The translations under genes were made by a program, and so were the position numbers. A stretch of 64,000 nucleotides of DNA from Streptomyces sporangiiformans. Its GTDB lineage: Bacteria; Actinomycetota; Actinomycetes; Streptomycetales; Streptomycetaceae. The first letter of the stretch is position 1; each line of letters begins with the position of its first letter. The stretch lies in NCBI RefSeq assembly GCF_005768555.2, contig NZ_VCHX02000351.1:1-64000 (forward strand). Direction: 5' to 3'. The notes below the pieces were generated by a model. It worked only from the letters and a program-made list of their open reading frames with translations, was not told the origin of the DNA and did not search any database. This document shows positions 17,152-24,790 of this stretch, piece after piece.

Positions 17152-19785
17152 GTGCTGTACGGCAGGTCCACAGAGCTGGCGGCGCTTGAGGATCTGGTGG
17201 CGCGGGCCCGCGGGGGACGCAGCGGTGCCCTCGTCCTGCGGGGTGAGGCGGGCATCGGGAAGACGGCCCTGCTCAACCGGGCGGCGGAGTCTGCGTCGGC
17301 GTCCGGCACGCGGGTTCTGCGGGTCACCGGTGTAGAGCCGGAGTCGGATCTCGCGTTCGGTGGGCTGGTGCAGTTGCTGTGGCCGGTGCAGGACCGGCTG
17401 GACGCCCTGCCCGAACCGCAGGCGGACGCGCTGCGGGCGGTGCTCGGCGCGGGCCGCACCAGGACGCAGGACAGATTCCTGACCGGACTGGCCGTGCTCA
17501 CGCTCCTGGCGGACCTGGCCGAGCAGGAGCCGTTGCTCTGCCTGGTGGACGACGCCCAGTGGCTGGATCAGGCCACCGCGGAGGCGCTGCTCTTCGCCGG
17601 GCGCCGGCTGGCCGCCGAGCAGGTGGCGATGGTTTTCGCGACCCGGGAGGAGGGGTTCGCCGCGCCCGGGCTCACCGAGCTGCGGCCCTCCCGTCTCGAC
17701 ACCGGCGACGCGGTGCGTCTGCTCGCCGACATGGGTCTGCCCCCTGCCCTGCGGGACCAGGTCATCGCTGAGTCCGCGGGGAACCCGCTGGCGCTCATCG
17801 AGTTCGGGGCCGCCCGCCGCGACGACCCCGGCAAGTTCACGCCTGTGACGGTCGCCGACCGGGTGCTGTCGTCGTACCGTGCTCAGATCGCCAGACTGCC
17901 CGAGAAGACACGACTGGCCCTGCTGGTCGCGGCGGCCGAGGGGCGGGGCGACCTGCCCCTGCAGATGAAGGCGGCCCGGACGCTGGGCGTTGGTCTGGAG
18001 GACCTGGAGGACGCCGAGCGGGCGGACCTGATCCAAGTGACCGAGAGCACCGTCGCGTTCCGCCATCCGCTGATCGGGACCGCCGCTTACCAGGGAGCCG
18101 TACTGGCCCGGCGGATCGCCGTCCACCAGGCTCTGGCCGACGCCGCGGACGACCCCGACTGCCGGGCCCGGCACCTGCCGCTGGCCACGACGTCACCCGA
18201 CAATGCGGTCGCGGACGAACTGGTGGCGGCCGCCGACCGGGCCGCGGACCGCAGCGCCTACGCCGCCGCCTCGCTCCTGCACCAGCAGGTCGCCCGGCTC
18301 ACCCCCGACCGCCGCGCACAGGTCCGCCGGCTCACGGACGCCGCGGCCCTCGCGCTGAACGCCGGGCACGCCGGTCAGGCCGAGGACCTGGCCGAGCAGG
18401 CCGAGCGATCGACCGACGAACCGGAGGACCTGGCTCGGCTGGCCCCCGTGCGTGCCGCCGTGATGTTCGAATTGGGGAACCAGCGGGAGGCTGCCCGTCT
18501 GCTGCTGAGGCAGACGCCCTCGGCCGATCCCGAATGGGGCCGGGGCATGCTCCGCACCGGCGCCACGTACAGCTGGTTCGCCGGTGACGCGGACTTGGTG
18601 CGGGAAGCCGCCCGGCGGCTGGCGTCCCTCGGGGAGGCGGACCCGATGGTGGAGGGCATGGCGTATCTCGTCGACGATGACTACGCCCGCGGACTGCCTC
18701 TGCTGGAGCGCGCCGTCGTCGTCGGCCCGGACGGGGGAGACGCGGCGCGGACGCGCGCCCTGCGCAGCGCGATCCTGGTCGGGGACGACGCCACGGCCAT
18801 GGAACTGGCCGCCGCGGAGGTGGCGAGCTGCCGCGCACAGGGACTCATCGGCGCCCTGCCGCAGGCCCTGCACGTGCTGGCGGAACGCCAGGTGCTGGCC
18901 GGGGCGCACAGGGACGCCGAGGCATCGGTGGCCGAGGCCGTGGAGATCGCCCGCGACACGGGGCTGCGGCAGCGCGCCGCCTGGCTCAACGGCGTCCCGG
19001 CGCGGATCGCGGCGATCGAGGGCGACGAACAGCGCTGCCGCAGCCTCACGCAGGACGTTCCCGACGTCGGCAGGGTGGCCGGCGAAAGCGCCTTGAGCCT
19101 GCTCGAACTGGCGCAGGGCGACTACGAGGCGGCGCTCGGCAGGCTCGAGGCCGCCATCGGTCCGGGGCCGCATCGCCACACAGCAATGGCTATGGCCGCC
19201 GTCGCCGATCAGGTGGAGGCGGCGATACGGCTCGGGCAGCAGGAGCGGGCCGAGCGGCCGATGCTCGCCTTCGAGGCCTGGGCGCAGGCCGGTAGTCAAC
19301 CGTGGGCGCGGGCGGTGGTCCACCGGTGCCGGGCCCTGGTCGACGGGCGGGAAGAGGACTACGTGCGGGCGGTCCGTCTGCACGAACAGGGCCGGCGGCC
19401 CTTCGAGCGGGCCCGAACCGAGCTGCTGTATGGGGAGTGGCTGCGCAGGGCCCGGCGGCGCAGCGAAGCCCGCGCATCGCTCCGGTCGGCCCTGGAGATC
19501 TTCGAGCGGCTCCGTGCCGTGCCCTGGGCGGAGCGGGCGCGGGCGGAGCTGCGGGCGGCGGGTGACGCGACGACGGTCGCCAAGGCGACCGCGGAGAACG
19601 TCCTCGACCGGCTGACCCCGCAGGAGCTGCAGGTGGTCCGGCTGGCGGCCGGCGGCAACAGCAGCCGGGAGATCGCGGCGCAGCTGTTCCTCAGCCGCAG
19701 GACCGTCGAGCACCATCTGTACAAGGCGTATCCCAAGCTGGGCGTGGGCTCCCGGCGGGAGCTGGCCCGTCTGAACCTAACCTGA
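17152..19785 (+). CDS. LuxR-family LAL regulator (AAA ATPase plus HTH)
   Basis: 877 aa, the size of large ATP-binding LuxR-type regulators. The Walker A motif GEAGIGKT is at residues 31-38 and Walker B LCLVDDAQWLD near residue 128. TPR-like helical repeats fill the middle, and the C-terminal LuxR helix-turn-helix reads LTPQELQVVRLAAGGNSSREIAAQLFLSRRTVEHHL. LAL proteins are often pathway-specific activators of Streptomyces metabolite clusters. GTG 17152 is chosen for its upstream GAGGG and because homology starts at YGR; GTG 17119 is an alternative. Divergent from the OYE gene. Confidence 0.92.
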   Translation: MLYGRSTELAALEDLVARARGGRSGALVLRGEAGIGKTALLNRAAESASASGTRVLRVTGVEPESDLAFGGLVQLLWPVQDRLDALPEPQADALRAVLGAGRTRTQDRFLTGLAVLTLLADLAEQEPLLCLVDDAQWLDQATAEALLFAGRRLAAEQVAMVFATREEGFAAPGLTELRPSRLDTGDAVRLLADMGLPPALRDQVIAESAGNPLALIEFGAARRDDPGKFTPVTVADRVLSSYRAQIARLPEKTRLALLVAAAEGRGDLPLQMKAARTLGVGLEDLEDAERADLIQVTESTVAFRHPLIGTAAYQGAVLARRIAVHQALADAADDPDCRARHLPLATTSPDNAVADELVAAADRAADRSAYAAASLLHQQVARLTPDRRAQVRRLTDAAALALNAGHAGQAEDLAEQAERSTDEPEDLARLAPVRAAVMFELGNQREAARLLLRQTPSADPEWGRGMLRTGATYSWFAGDADLVREAARRLASLGEADPMVEGMAYLVDDDYARGLPLLERAVVVGPDGGDAARTRALRSAILVGDDATAMELAAAEVASCRAQGLIGALPQALHVLAERQVLAGAHRDAEASVAEAVEIARDTGLRQRAAWLNGVPARIAAIEGDEQRCRSLTQDVPDVGRVAGESALSLLELAQGDYEAALGRLEAAIGPGPHRHTAMAMAAVADQVEAAIRLGQQERAERPMLAFEAWAQAGSQPWARAVVHRCRALVDGREEDYVRAVRLHEQGRRPFERARTELLYGEWLRRARRRSEARASLRSALEIFERLRAVPWAERARAELRAAGDATTVAKATAENVLDRLTPQELQVVRLAAGGNSSREIAAQLFLSRRTVEHHLYKAYPKLGVGSRRELARLNLT

Positions 19786-19795
19786 GTCAGGGGCG

Positions 19796-19827
19796 GATCT
19801 GACAGATGCGGTCCCGATCTGACAGAT
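19796..19827. promoter_or_regulatory. Paired GATCTGACAGAT direct repeats
   Basis: GATCTGACAGAT occurs at 19796-19807 and again at 19816-19827, a spacing of exactly 20 bp, about two helical turns. It lies upstream of the quinone oxidoreductase gene (19890). Related TCTGACA words lie before the OYE gene (near 17080) and before the SRPBCC gene (near 20965). The set could be operator half-sites for the LAL regulator, which is inferred. Confidence 0.45.
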
Positions 19828-19889
19828 CCGCGACGGAGTCCGGGCCGCACGCGGACGAGTGCCGGGCATCTTTGCCAGAATCCTTGACC

Positions 19890-20876
19890 ATGATACGTGC
19901 TGCTTACATTGAACGGCTCGGATCTCCGGACGTCATCCGTTACGGCGATCAGCCCACGCCGGAACCGGGGCCGACCGACGTGCTGGTGGACGTTCGGGCC
20001 GTCTCCGTCAACCATGTCGACACCTTCGTGCGCTCGGGGGCCTGGCGCACCCCGCTGACCTTCCCCTTCGTGATCGGTCGGGACCTGACCGGCACCGTCG
20101 CCGCGGTCGGCGCGGGCGTGCACCGGTTCCGGCCCGGCGACCGGGTGTGGTGCAACAGCCTCGGTCACGACGGCCGTCAGGGGGCGGCCGCCGAGCAGGT
20201 GGTGGTGCCCGTCGACCGGTTGTACCGCCTGCCGGAGGGCGCCGATCCGTACGAGACCGTGGCGCTGGCGCATCCGGCCGCGACCGCCTACCTCGGCCTG
20301 TTCACCCACGGGCGGCTCCGGTCCGGCGAGACCGTCGTCGTGGTCGGCGCAGCCGGGAATGTGGGAAGCGCCCTGGTCGTGATGGCCGCCGCCGCGGGTG
20401 GCCGGGTCATCGCCGTCGCCTCCGAGCGGGACGCCGAGTACTGTCGCGGTATCGGCGCCGATCACGTCATCGACTACCGGGATCCTGACGTGCCCGGACG
20501 CATTCGCGCCGCCGCTCCGGCGGGCGCCGACCTCTACCTCGATGCCTCCGGCATGAACGACCTCGAGACCGCGGTGGACCTCCTCGCTGGGCGGGGGCGG
20601 ATCGTGCTGCTCGCCGGACTGCGCTCCAGGCCGGAGCTGCCCGTGGGGCCGCTCTACCTGAGGGACCGTTCCGTCCTGGGCTTCGCCATCTCCCACGCCA
20701 CCCCCGGTGAACTCGCCGAGGCTGCCAGCGCGATCAACCGGCTGGTCGCCGACGGCAGCCTCAGGCCCCGGGCGGTCGAACGGCTCCACCTGAGCGACGC
20801 CGCCGAGGCGCACCGCCGGCTGGAGGAGGGCAAGGTGCGCGGAAAGCTAGTGCTGAGCAGGGACGCCAAGGGCTGA
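19890..20876 (+). CDS. NADPH:quinone reductase-like MDR oxidoreductase
   Basis: 328 aa medium-chain dehydrogenase/reductase of the zinc-free quinone oxidoreductase branch. The N-terminal catalytic domain has AVSVNHVDTFVRSG and FVIGRDLTGTVAAVG; the Rossmann half has VVVGAAGNVGSALV and ends RGKLVLS. It should use NADPH to reduce quinones or enones. ATG 19890 starts the conserved MIRAAYIERLGSPDVI. It is downstream of the LAL regulator and of the GATCTGACAGAT repeats. A redox tailoring or detoxifying step in the cluster is plausible. Confidence 0.9.
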   Translation: MIRAAYIERLGSPDVIRYGDQPTPEPGPTDVLVDVRAVSVNHVDTFVRSGAWRTPLTFPFVIGRDLTGTVAAVGAGVHRFRPGDRVWCNSLGHDGRQGAAAEQVVVPVDRLYRLPEGADPYETVALAHPAATAYLGLFTHGRLRSGETVVVVGAAGNVGSALVVMAAAAGGRVIAVASERDAEYCRGIGADHVIDYRDPDVPGRIRAAAPAGADLYLDASGMNDLETAVDLLAGRGRIVLLAGLRSRPELPVGPLYLRDRSVLGFAISHATPGELAEAASAINRLVADGSLRPRAVERLHLSDAAEAHRRLEEGKVRGKLVLSRDAKG

Positions 20877-20982
20877 AACGGTCGCGGCAGACCGGTGCCG
20901 GTGAAATGAGGGAATTCGGACCTGACAAATGAGAAAGCCGCTCTTTGACGGGCACCGGGTGTCCTCTGACAGGATTCTGCAC

Positions 20983-21525
20983 ATGAATCAGTCAATCATC
21001 GACACCTCGCCGTTGTTCGATCTCAGGGCCGACAGTCACATTTCCGCGACCCCCCTCGAGGTTTACTCCGTCGTCAGTGATCTGCCGCGCAGTGCCGAAT
21101 GGAGCCCCGAATGCCGGGGTGGGCAGTGGGTGTCTGGCGAACCCTCGACCGTCGGGGCCGTCTTCCGCGGCGAGAACCTCCGCAGCGAGGATGTGGTCGC
21201 CTGGGCGCCCCTGGTGCGCGGTGTCTGGCACACCGAGTGCCGCATCACCGCCGCAGAGCCCGGCCGCACCTTCCAGTGGATGATGCTCAGCCACGCCCGC
21301 GAGGACCAGGAGAGCATCTGGGGCTTCGACATGGCGCCCGCCGACGACGGCTGCGTGCTCACCCACCACTTCCGCATGGGTCGGGCGACCGCGGGCATCC
21401 ACAAGATCGTCGCCGACCTGGACGAGGATGCCCGCAAGAGGTTCGTCGCCGACTGGACCGCCAAGCTCGAGCAGGACCTCGACGCCACGCTGAAGCGCAT
21501 CAAGGATGTCATCGAAAAGCGGTGA
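20983..21525 (+). CDS. SRPBCC-family (START-like) protein
   Basis: 180 aa. The helix-grip fold signature is present: DLRADSHISATPLEVYSVVSDLPRSAEWSPE, a central Trp-rich FQWMMLSH segment and a long C-terminal helix. SRPBCC proteins bind hydrophobic or aromatic ligands and include polyketide cyclases and coenzyme A-linked enzymes. No PKS is near, so ligand handling of an aromatic intermediate is the better guess. A TCTGACAGG word lies 16 bp before the ATG at 20983. Confidence 0.82.
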   Translation: MNQSIIDTSPLFDLRADSHISATPLEVYSVVSDLPRSAEWSPECRGGQWVSGEPSTVGAVFRGENLRSEDVVAWAPLVRGVWHTECRITAAEPGRTFQWMMLSHAREDQESIWGFDMAPADDGCVLTHHFRMGRATAGIHKIVADLDEDARKRFVADWTAKLEQDLDATLKRIKDVIEKR

Positions 21526-21681
21526 CATTCCCTCCCGGTGACCGCATCGACTTCCGGTGAGTAATTTCCGTCGCGCCCCTTTTCCCCGGCGCGAAAAGAT
21601 GCGGATCCGTACCGGAGACTGAAATTCAGACAGCCTGCCGCACGGCTGATGAACAGTCGCGGCGGATGAGAGGGTGGGCAG

Positions 21682-23250
21682 ATGTTTCTCCAGCGCATCG
21701 GAAACAAGGGAATTCGGCTGGGCACGCTGTTCGACCGGGCCGCGGCCCGGCACCCGGCGAATCCCGTGATCCTCGACCATGAGCTCGACGTCGCTCCGGA
21801 GCGCGGGCGCCACATGACGCTGACGGACGTCGCCGACCTCGTCGACGACCTCGCCTCCCGGTTGTGGGCGGCGAACGTCCGGCCCGGGGAACGCGTGGTC
21901 GTCCACAAGACCAACGGGTTCGACATCACGCTCCTCGCCTGCTCCATAGCCAGGATCGGCGCCGTCCCGGTTCTGCTGTCCCCGAAGCTGGACGGCGCCA
22001 CCGTGTGCGAGCTGGTGCGCCGCGTGGACCGGCCGCACCTGGTGACCGACCAGGACAAGCTGGATCACCATCTGCCCGCCGAGGTCTTCGGCCTCACCCG
22101 GCAGGTGCTCCTGGCCTCCGGCAGCCACGAGGAGGCCGTCAAACTCGCCTCGCTGGCAGGCTCCACCCGGGTCACGCCGGTGACCATGCCCCCGGACCAT
22201 CCGACACTGGTCACCCACACCTCCGGGACCACCGGAACACCGAAGCTGGCGGTGCACACCGGGCGTACGTTCCAGGCGCGTTACCGCCCCCAGGGCACGG
22301 TGGCGTCCCTGGTGCGCCGCAGCGAGCCGGTAGCCATCCACGTGTCGTTCGTGCACTCGCGGATGTTCACCGCCATGCCCATCACGATCCTTCAGGGGCA
22401 CCCGGTGATCATCCTCAGGGACGACGACCCGGAGGTCGTGGCCGAGGTGTTCCAGCAGGCCCCGCCCGGCCTGATCGAGGCCCACCCGAACACGTTCCTG
22501 CGCTGGGAGGTGCTGGTCGACGACCCGCGCCGGCCGCTGGCGAACGTGAAGTACTTCAGCAGTACCTTCGACGCCATTCACCCGCGCACCGTGCACCTGA
22601 TGCTCACCGCCTCGCGGCGCGAGGCGCCGAAGTTCGTCCAGATGTACGGGCAGAGCGAGGTCGGCCCGATCGCCGGCCGCACCTACTCCAAGAAGCGCGG
22701 CGCGGACGCCGACGGCCGTTGCGTGGGCTCCCCGTTCCCCGGCATGACGGGCATCCGCTTGGTCAGCCGGGACGGCAAGCGGCCCACCAAGTCGTCCCCC
22801 GGATACATCGAGGTGCGCTCCGACGGACGGATCGTCACCTACCTCGGTGAGCACGAGCGCTGGGAGAAGCAGGCCGACGGCGAGTGGTGGCGCATGGGCG
22901 ACCTGGGCTACCGCACCAAGTGGGGCTGCCTGCACCTGCTCGACCGGGAGGTCGACAAGATCCAGGGCATCGACAGCACCCTGGAGATCGAGGACACCCT
23001 CTTCGCGCGGATGCCGGAACTCGTCGAGGTCATCATCGTCCCGGACGACGACGGCAAGCCCGTGCCCGTGGTGTGCACCCGCGACGACAAGCCGCTCGAC
23101 CTCGCGGCCTGGAAGTCCGCGGTGGCCGGTCTGTCCGCGATGGCGGAGCCCGTGCAGTGGAAGCTCGACGACCTGCCGCAGACCGCCACCACCAAGATCA
23201 AGCGGCTGGAGCTGGCCCGGCTGCTGAAGGCGGAGCGGACGGGCGAGTAA
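21682..23250 (+). CDS. AMP-forming ligase (ANL superfamily), possible diazotase
   Basis: 522 aa adenylate-forming enzyme. The nucleotide loop THTSGTTGTPK is at residues 178-188, YGQSEVGP is in the substrate pocket region, MGDLGY places the ribose-binding Asp at 407, and the C-terminal TTKIKRLEL holds the catalytic Lys near 505. The plain reading is an aryl- or acyl-CoA ligase. The cremeomycin enzyme CreM and its relatives belong to this superfamily but use ATP and nitrite to diazotise aromatic amines. Genes for nitrate-to-nitrite reduction follow directly here, so that activity must be considered. A strong terminator after it (23281-23316) separates it from the nitrate genes. Confidence 0.88.
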   Translation: MFLQRIGNKGIRLGTLFDRAAARHPANPVILDHELDVAPERGRHMTLTDVADLVDDLASRLWAANVRPGERVVVHKTNGFDITLLACSIARIGAVPVLLSPKLDGATVCELVRRVDRPHLVTDQDKLDHHLPAEVFGLTRQVLLASGSHEEAVKLASLAGSTRVTPVTMPPDHPTLVTHTSGTTGTPKLAVHTGRTFQARYRPQGTVASLVRRSEPVAIHVSFVHSRMFTAMPITILQGHPVIILRDDDPEVVAEVFQQAPPGLIEAHPNTFLRWEVLVDDPRRPLANVKYFSSTFDAIHPRTVHLMLTASRREAPKFVQMYGQSEVGPIAGRTYSKKRGADADGRCVGSPFPGMTGIRLVSRDGKRPTKSSPGYIEVRSDGRIVTYLGEHERWEKQADGEWWRMGDLGYRTKWGCLHLLDREVDKIQGIDSTLEIEDTLFARMPELVEVIIVPDDDGKPVPVVCTRDDKPLDLAAWKSAVAGLSAMAEPVQWKLDDLPQTATTKIKRLELARLLKAERTGE

Positions 23251-23280
23251 GCCCAGGCCCCGCGCCGCCGCCCCCCTCCC

Positions 23281-23316
23281 GGGCGCGGGCCCATTTACTC
23301 CCGTGGGCCCGCGCCC
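23281..23316 (+). terminator. GC-rich terminator after the AMP-forming ligase
   Basis: A 13-bp perfect stem (23281-23293 with 23304-23316) and a 10-nt loop are followed by CTTTCCCCC. It should stop or weaken transcription from the ligase gene into the nitrate genes, so the porter gene probably has its own promoter in 23317-23386. Confidence 0.75.
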
Positions 23317-23386
23317 CTTTCCCCCCACCCGCAGGGCGTCCGACGTCACGCGTCGGGCCGCCGTCCCCAGCCGAGGAGTTGCCCCG

Positions 23387-24790
23387 ATGTCGGCACTGCG
23401 CGTCTCCCGACGCCGGATCGAGCACTGGGATCCGGAGGACGAAACGTTCTGGGAGCGCACCGGCGAGCACGTCGCACGACGCAACCTCATCCTGTCGATC
23501 TTCTCCGAGCACATCGGGTTCTCGATCTGGAGCATGTGGTCGGTCCTGGTGCTGTTCATGTCCCCCGCCATCGGCCTGGGCTTCGCCCCGAGCGAGAAGT
23601 TCCTGCTGGTGGTCACCCCCACCCTGGTGGGCGCGCTGCTGCGGCTGCCGTACAGCCACGCGGTGACCCGGTTCGGCGGGCGCAACTGGACCGTCTTCAG
23701 CTCCACCCTCCTGCTCGTGCCGGCGCTGCTGGCGCTGTACTTCGTCCAACAGCCGGGCACGCCCCTGTGGGTGTTCCTGGTCGTCGCCGCGACGGCGGGC
23801 GTCGGCGGCGGCAACTTCGCGTCCTCGACGACCAACATCGCCCACTTCTTCCCCCGGCGTCACCAGGGCTGGGCGCTCGGCCTCAACGCAGGCGGCGGCA
23901 ACCTGGGCGTCGCGGTGATCCAGCTGATCGGACTGCTGGTGATCGCCACAGCGGGCGAGACCCACCCCGCCTACGTGATCGCCGCCTACCTGCCGCTGAT
24001 CGCCCTCGCCGCCCTGCTCGCGGCGCTCGGCATGGACAACGTCGACACCGGTCCGGCAGGGCCCGGCGTGCTGCGCGAGGCGGTGGGCAACCAGCACACC
24101 GGGTGGATCTCGCTGCTGTACCTGGGCACGTTCGGCTCGTTCATCGGCTACGGCTTCGCCTTCGGCCTCGTCCTGCAGAACCAGTTCGGCACCACACCGC
24201 TGGAGGCGGCCGGCTACACCTTCCTGGGGCCGCTGCTCGGCTCGCTCTCCCGGCCGCTCGGCGGCCGGCTCGCCGACCGCTGGGGCGGAGCACGGGTCAC
24301 GTTCTGGAACTTCCTCGCCATGGGCGCGGGAACCGGCCTGCTGCTGGTGGCTTCGGCACACCACTCCCTCGCGCTGTTCGTCGCCGTGTTCACGGTGCTG
24401 TTCGTGCTCAGCGGCCTCGGCAACGGGTCCACGTACAAGCTGATCCCGGGGGTCTTCGCCGGGCAGGCGGAGGCCGCCGTCACCGCCGGCCACGACGCGA
24501 CCGAGGCCTTCGCCCGCGCCCGGCGCCTGACCGGCGCGGTCATAGGCATCGCCGGTGCCGTCGGCGCGCTCGGCGGCGTCGCCGTCAACCTGGCCTTCCG
24601 GGCGTCCTACGGCGGCCCGGGGACGGGCGAGCCCGCCTTCTGGTCCTTCCTCGCCTTCTACGCGGTGTGCGTGACCGTCACGCGTGTGGTCTACCTGCGC
24701 GCCCCGCACGGCGCCTCGCCCGACGTCGCGCACGACCCGCGGCGGACCGGGCAAAGCGCCGCCAAGCCGTCGGAGGCCACCCGTGCCTGA
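23387..24790 (+). CDS. narK: NarK-type nitrate/nitrite MFS porter
   Basis: 467 aa with about 12 membrane helices. NarK features include the N-terminal WDPEDETFWERTGEHVARRNL, a glycine-rich nitrate signature (AGVGGGNFASSTTNIAHFFPRRHQGWALGLNAGGGNLG) and a second GNGSTYKLIP region. It imports nitrate, or exchanges it for nitrite, across the cytoplasmic membrane. ATG 23387 has GAGGAG 8 nt upstream. The stop overlaps the nitrate reductase start by 8 bp, so the two are translationally coupled. Confidence 0.93.
   Translation: MSALRVSRRRIEHWDPEDETFWERTGEHVARRNLILSIFSEHIGFSIWSMWSVLVLFMSPAIGLGFAPSEKFLLVVTPTLVGALLRLPYSHAVTRFGGRNWTVFSSTLLLVPALLALYFVQQPGTPLWVFLVVAATAGVGGGNFASSTTNIAHFFPRRHQGWALGLNAGGGNLGVAVIQLIGLLVIATAGETHPAYVIAAYLPLIALAALLAALGMDNVDTGPAGPGVLREAVGNQHTGWISLLYLGTFGSFIGYGFAFGLVLQNQFGTTPLEAAGYTFLGPLLGSLSRPLGGRLADRWGGARVTFWNFLAMGAGTGLLLVASAHHSLALFVAVFTVLFVLSGLGNGSTYKLIPGVFAGQAEAAVTAGHDATEAFARARRLTGAVIGIAGAVGALGGVAVNLAFRASYGGPGTGEPAFWSFLAFYAVCVTVTRVVYLRAPHGASPDVAHDPRRTGQSAAKPSEATRA

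Noticed and set aside
20992..23838. 948-codon open frame on the minus strand opposite the SRPBCC, ligase and porter genes
   Set aside because: It is antisense to three genes with clear family motifs, has no recognisable domain, and is explained by high GC suppressing stops.
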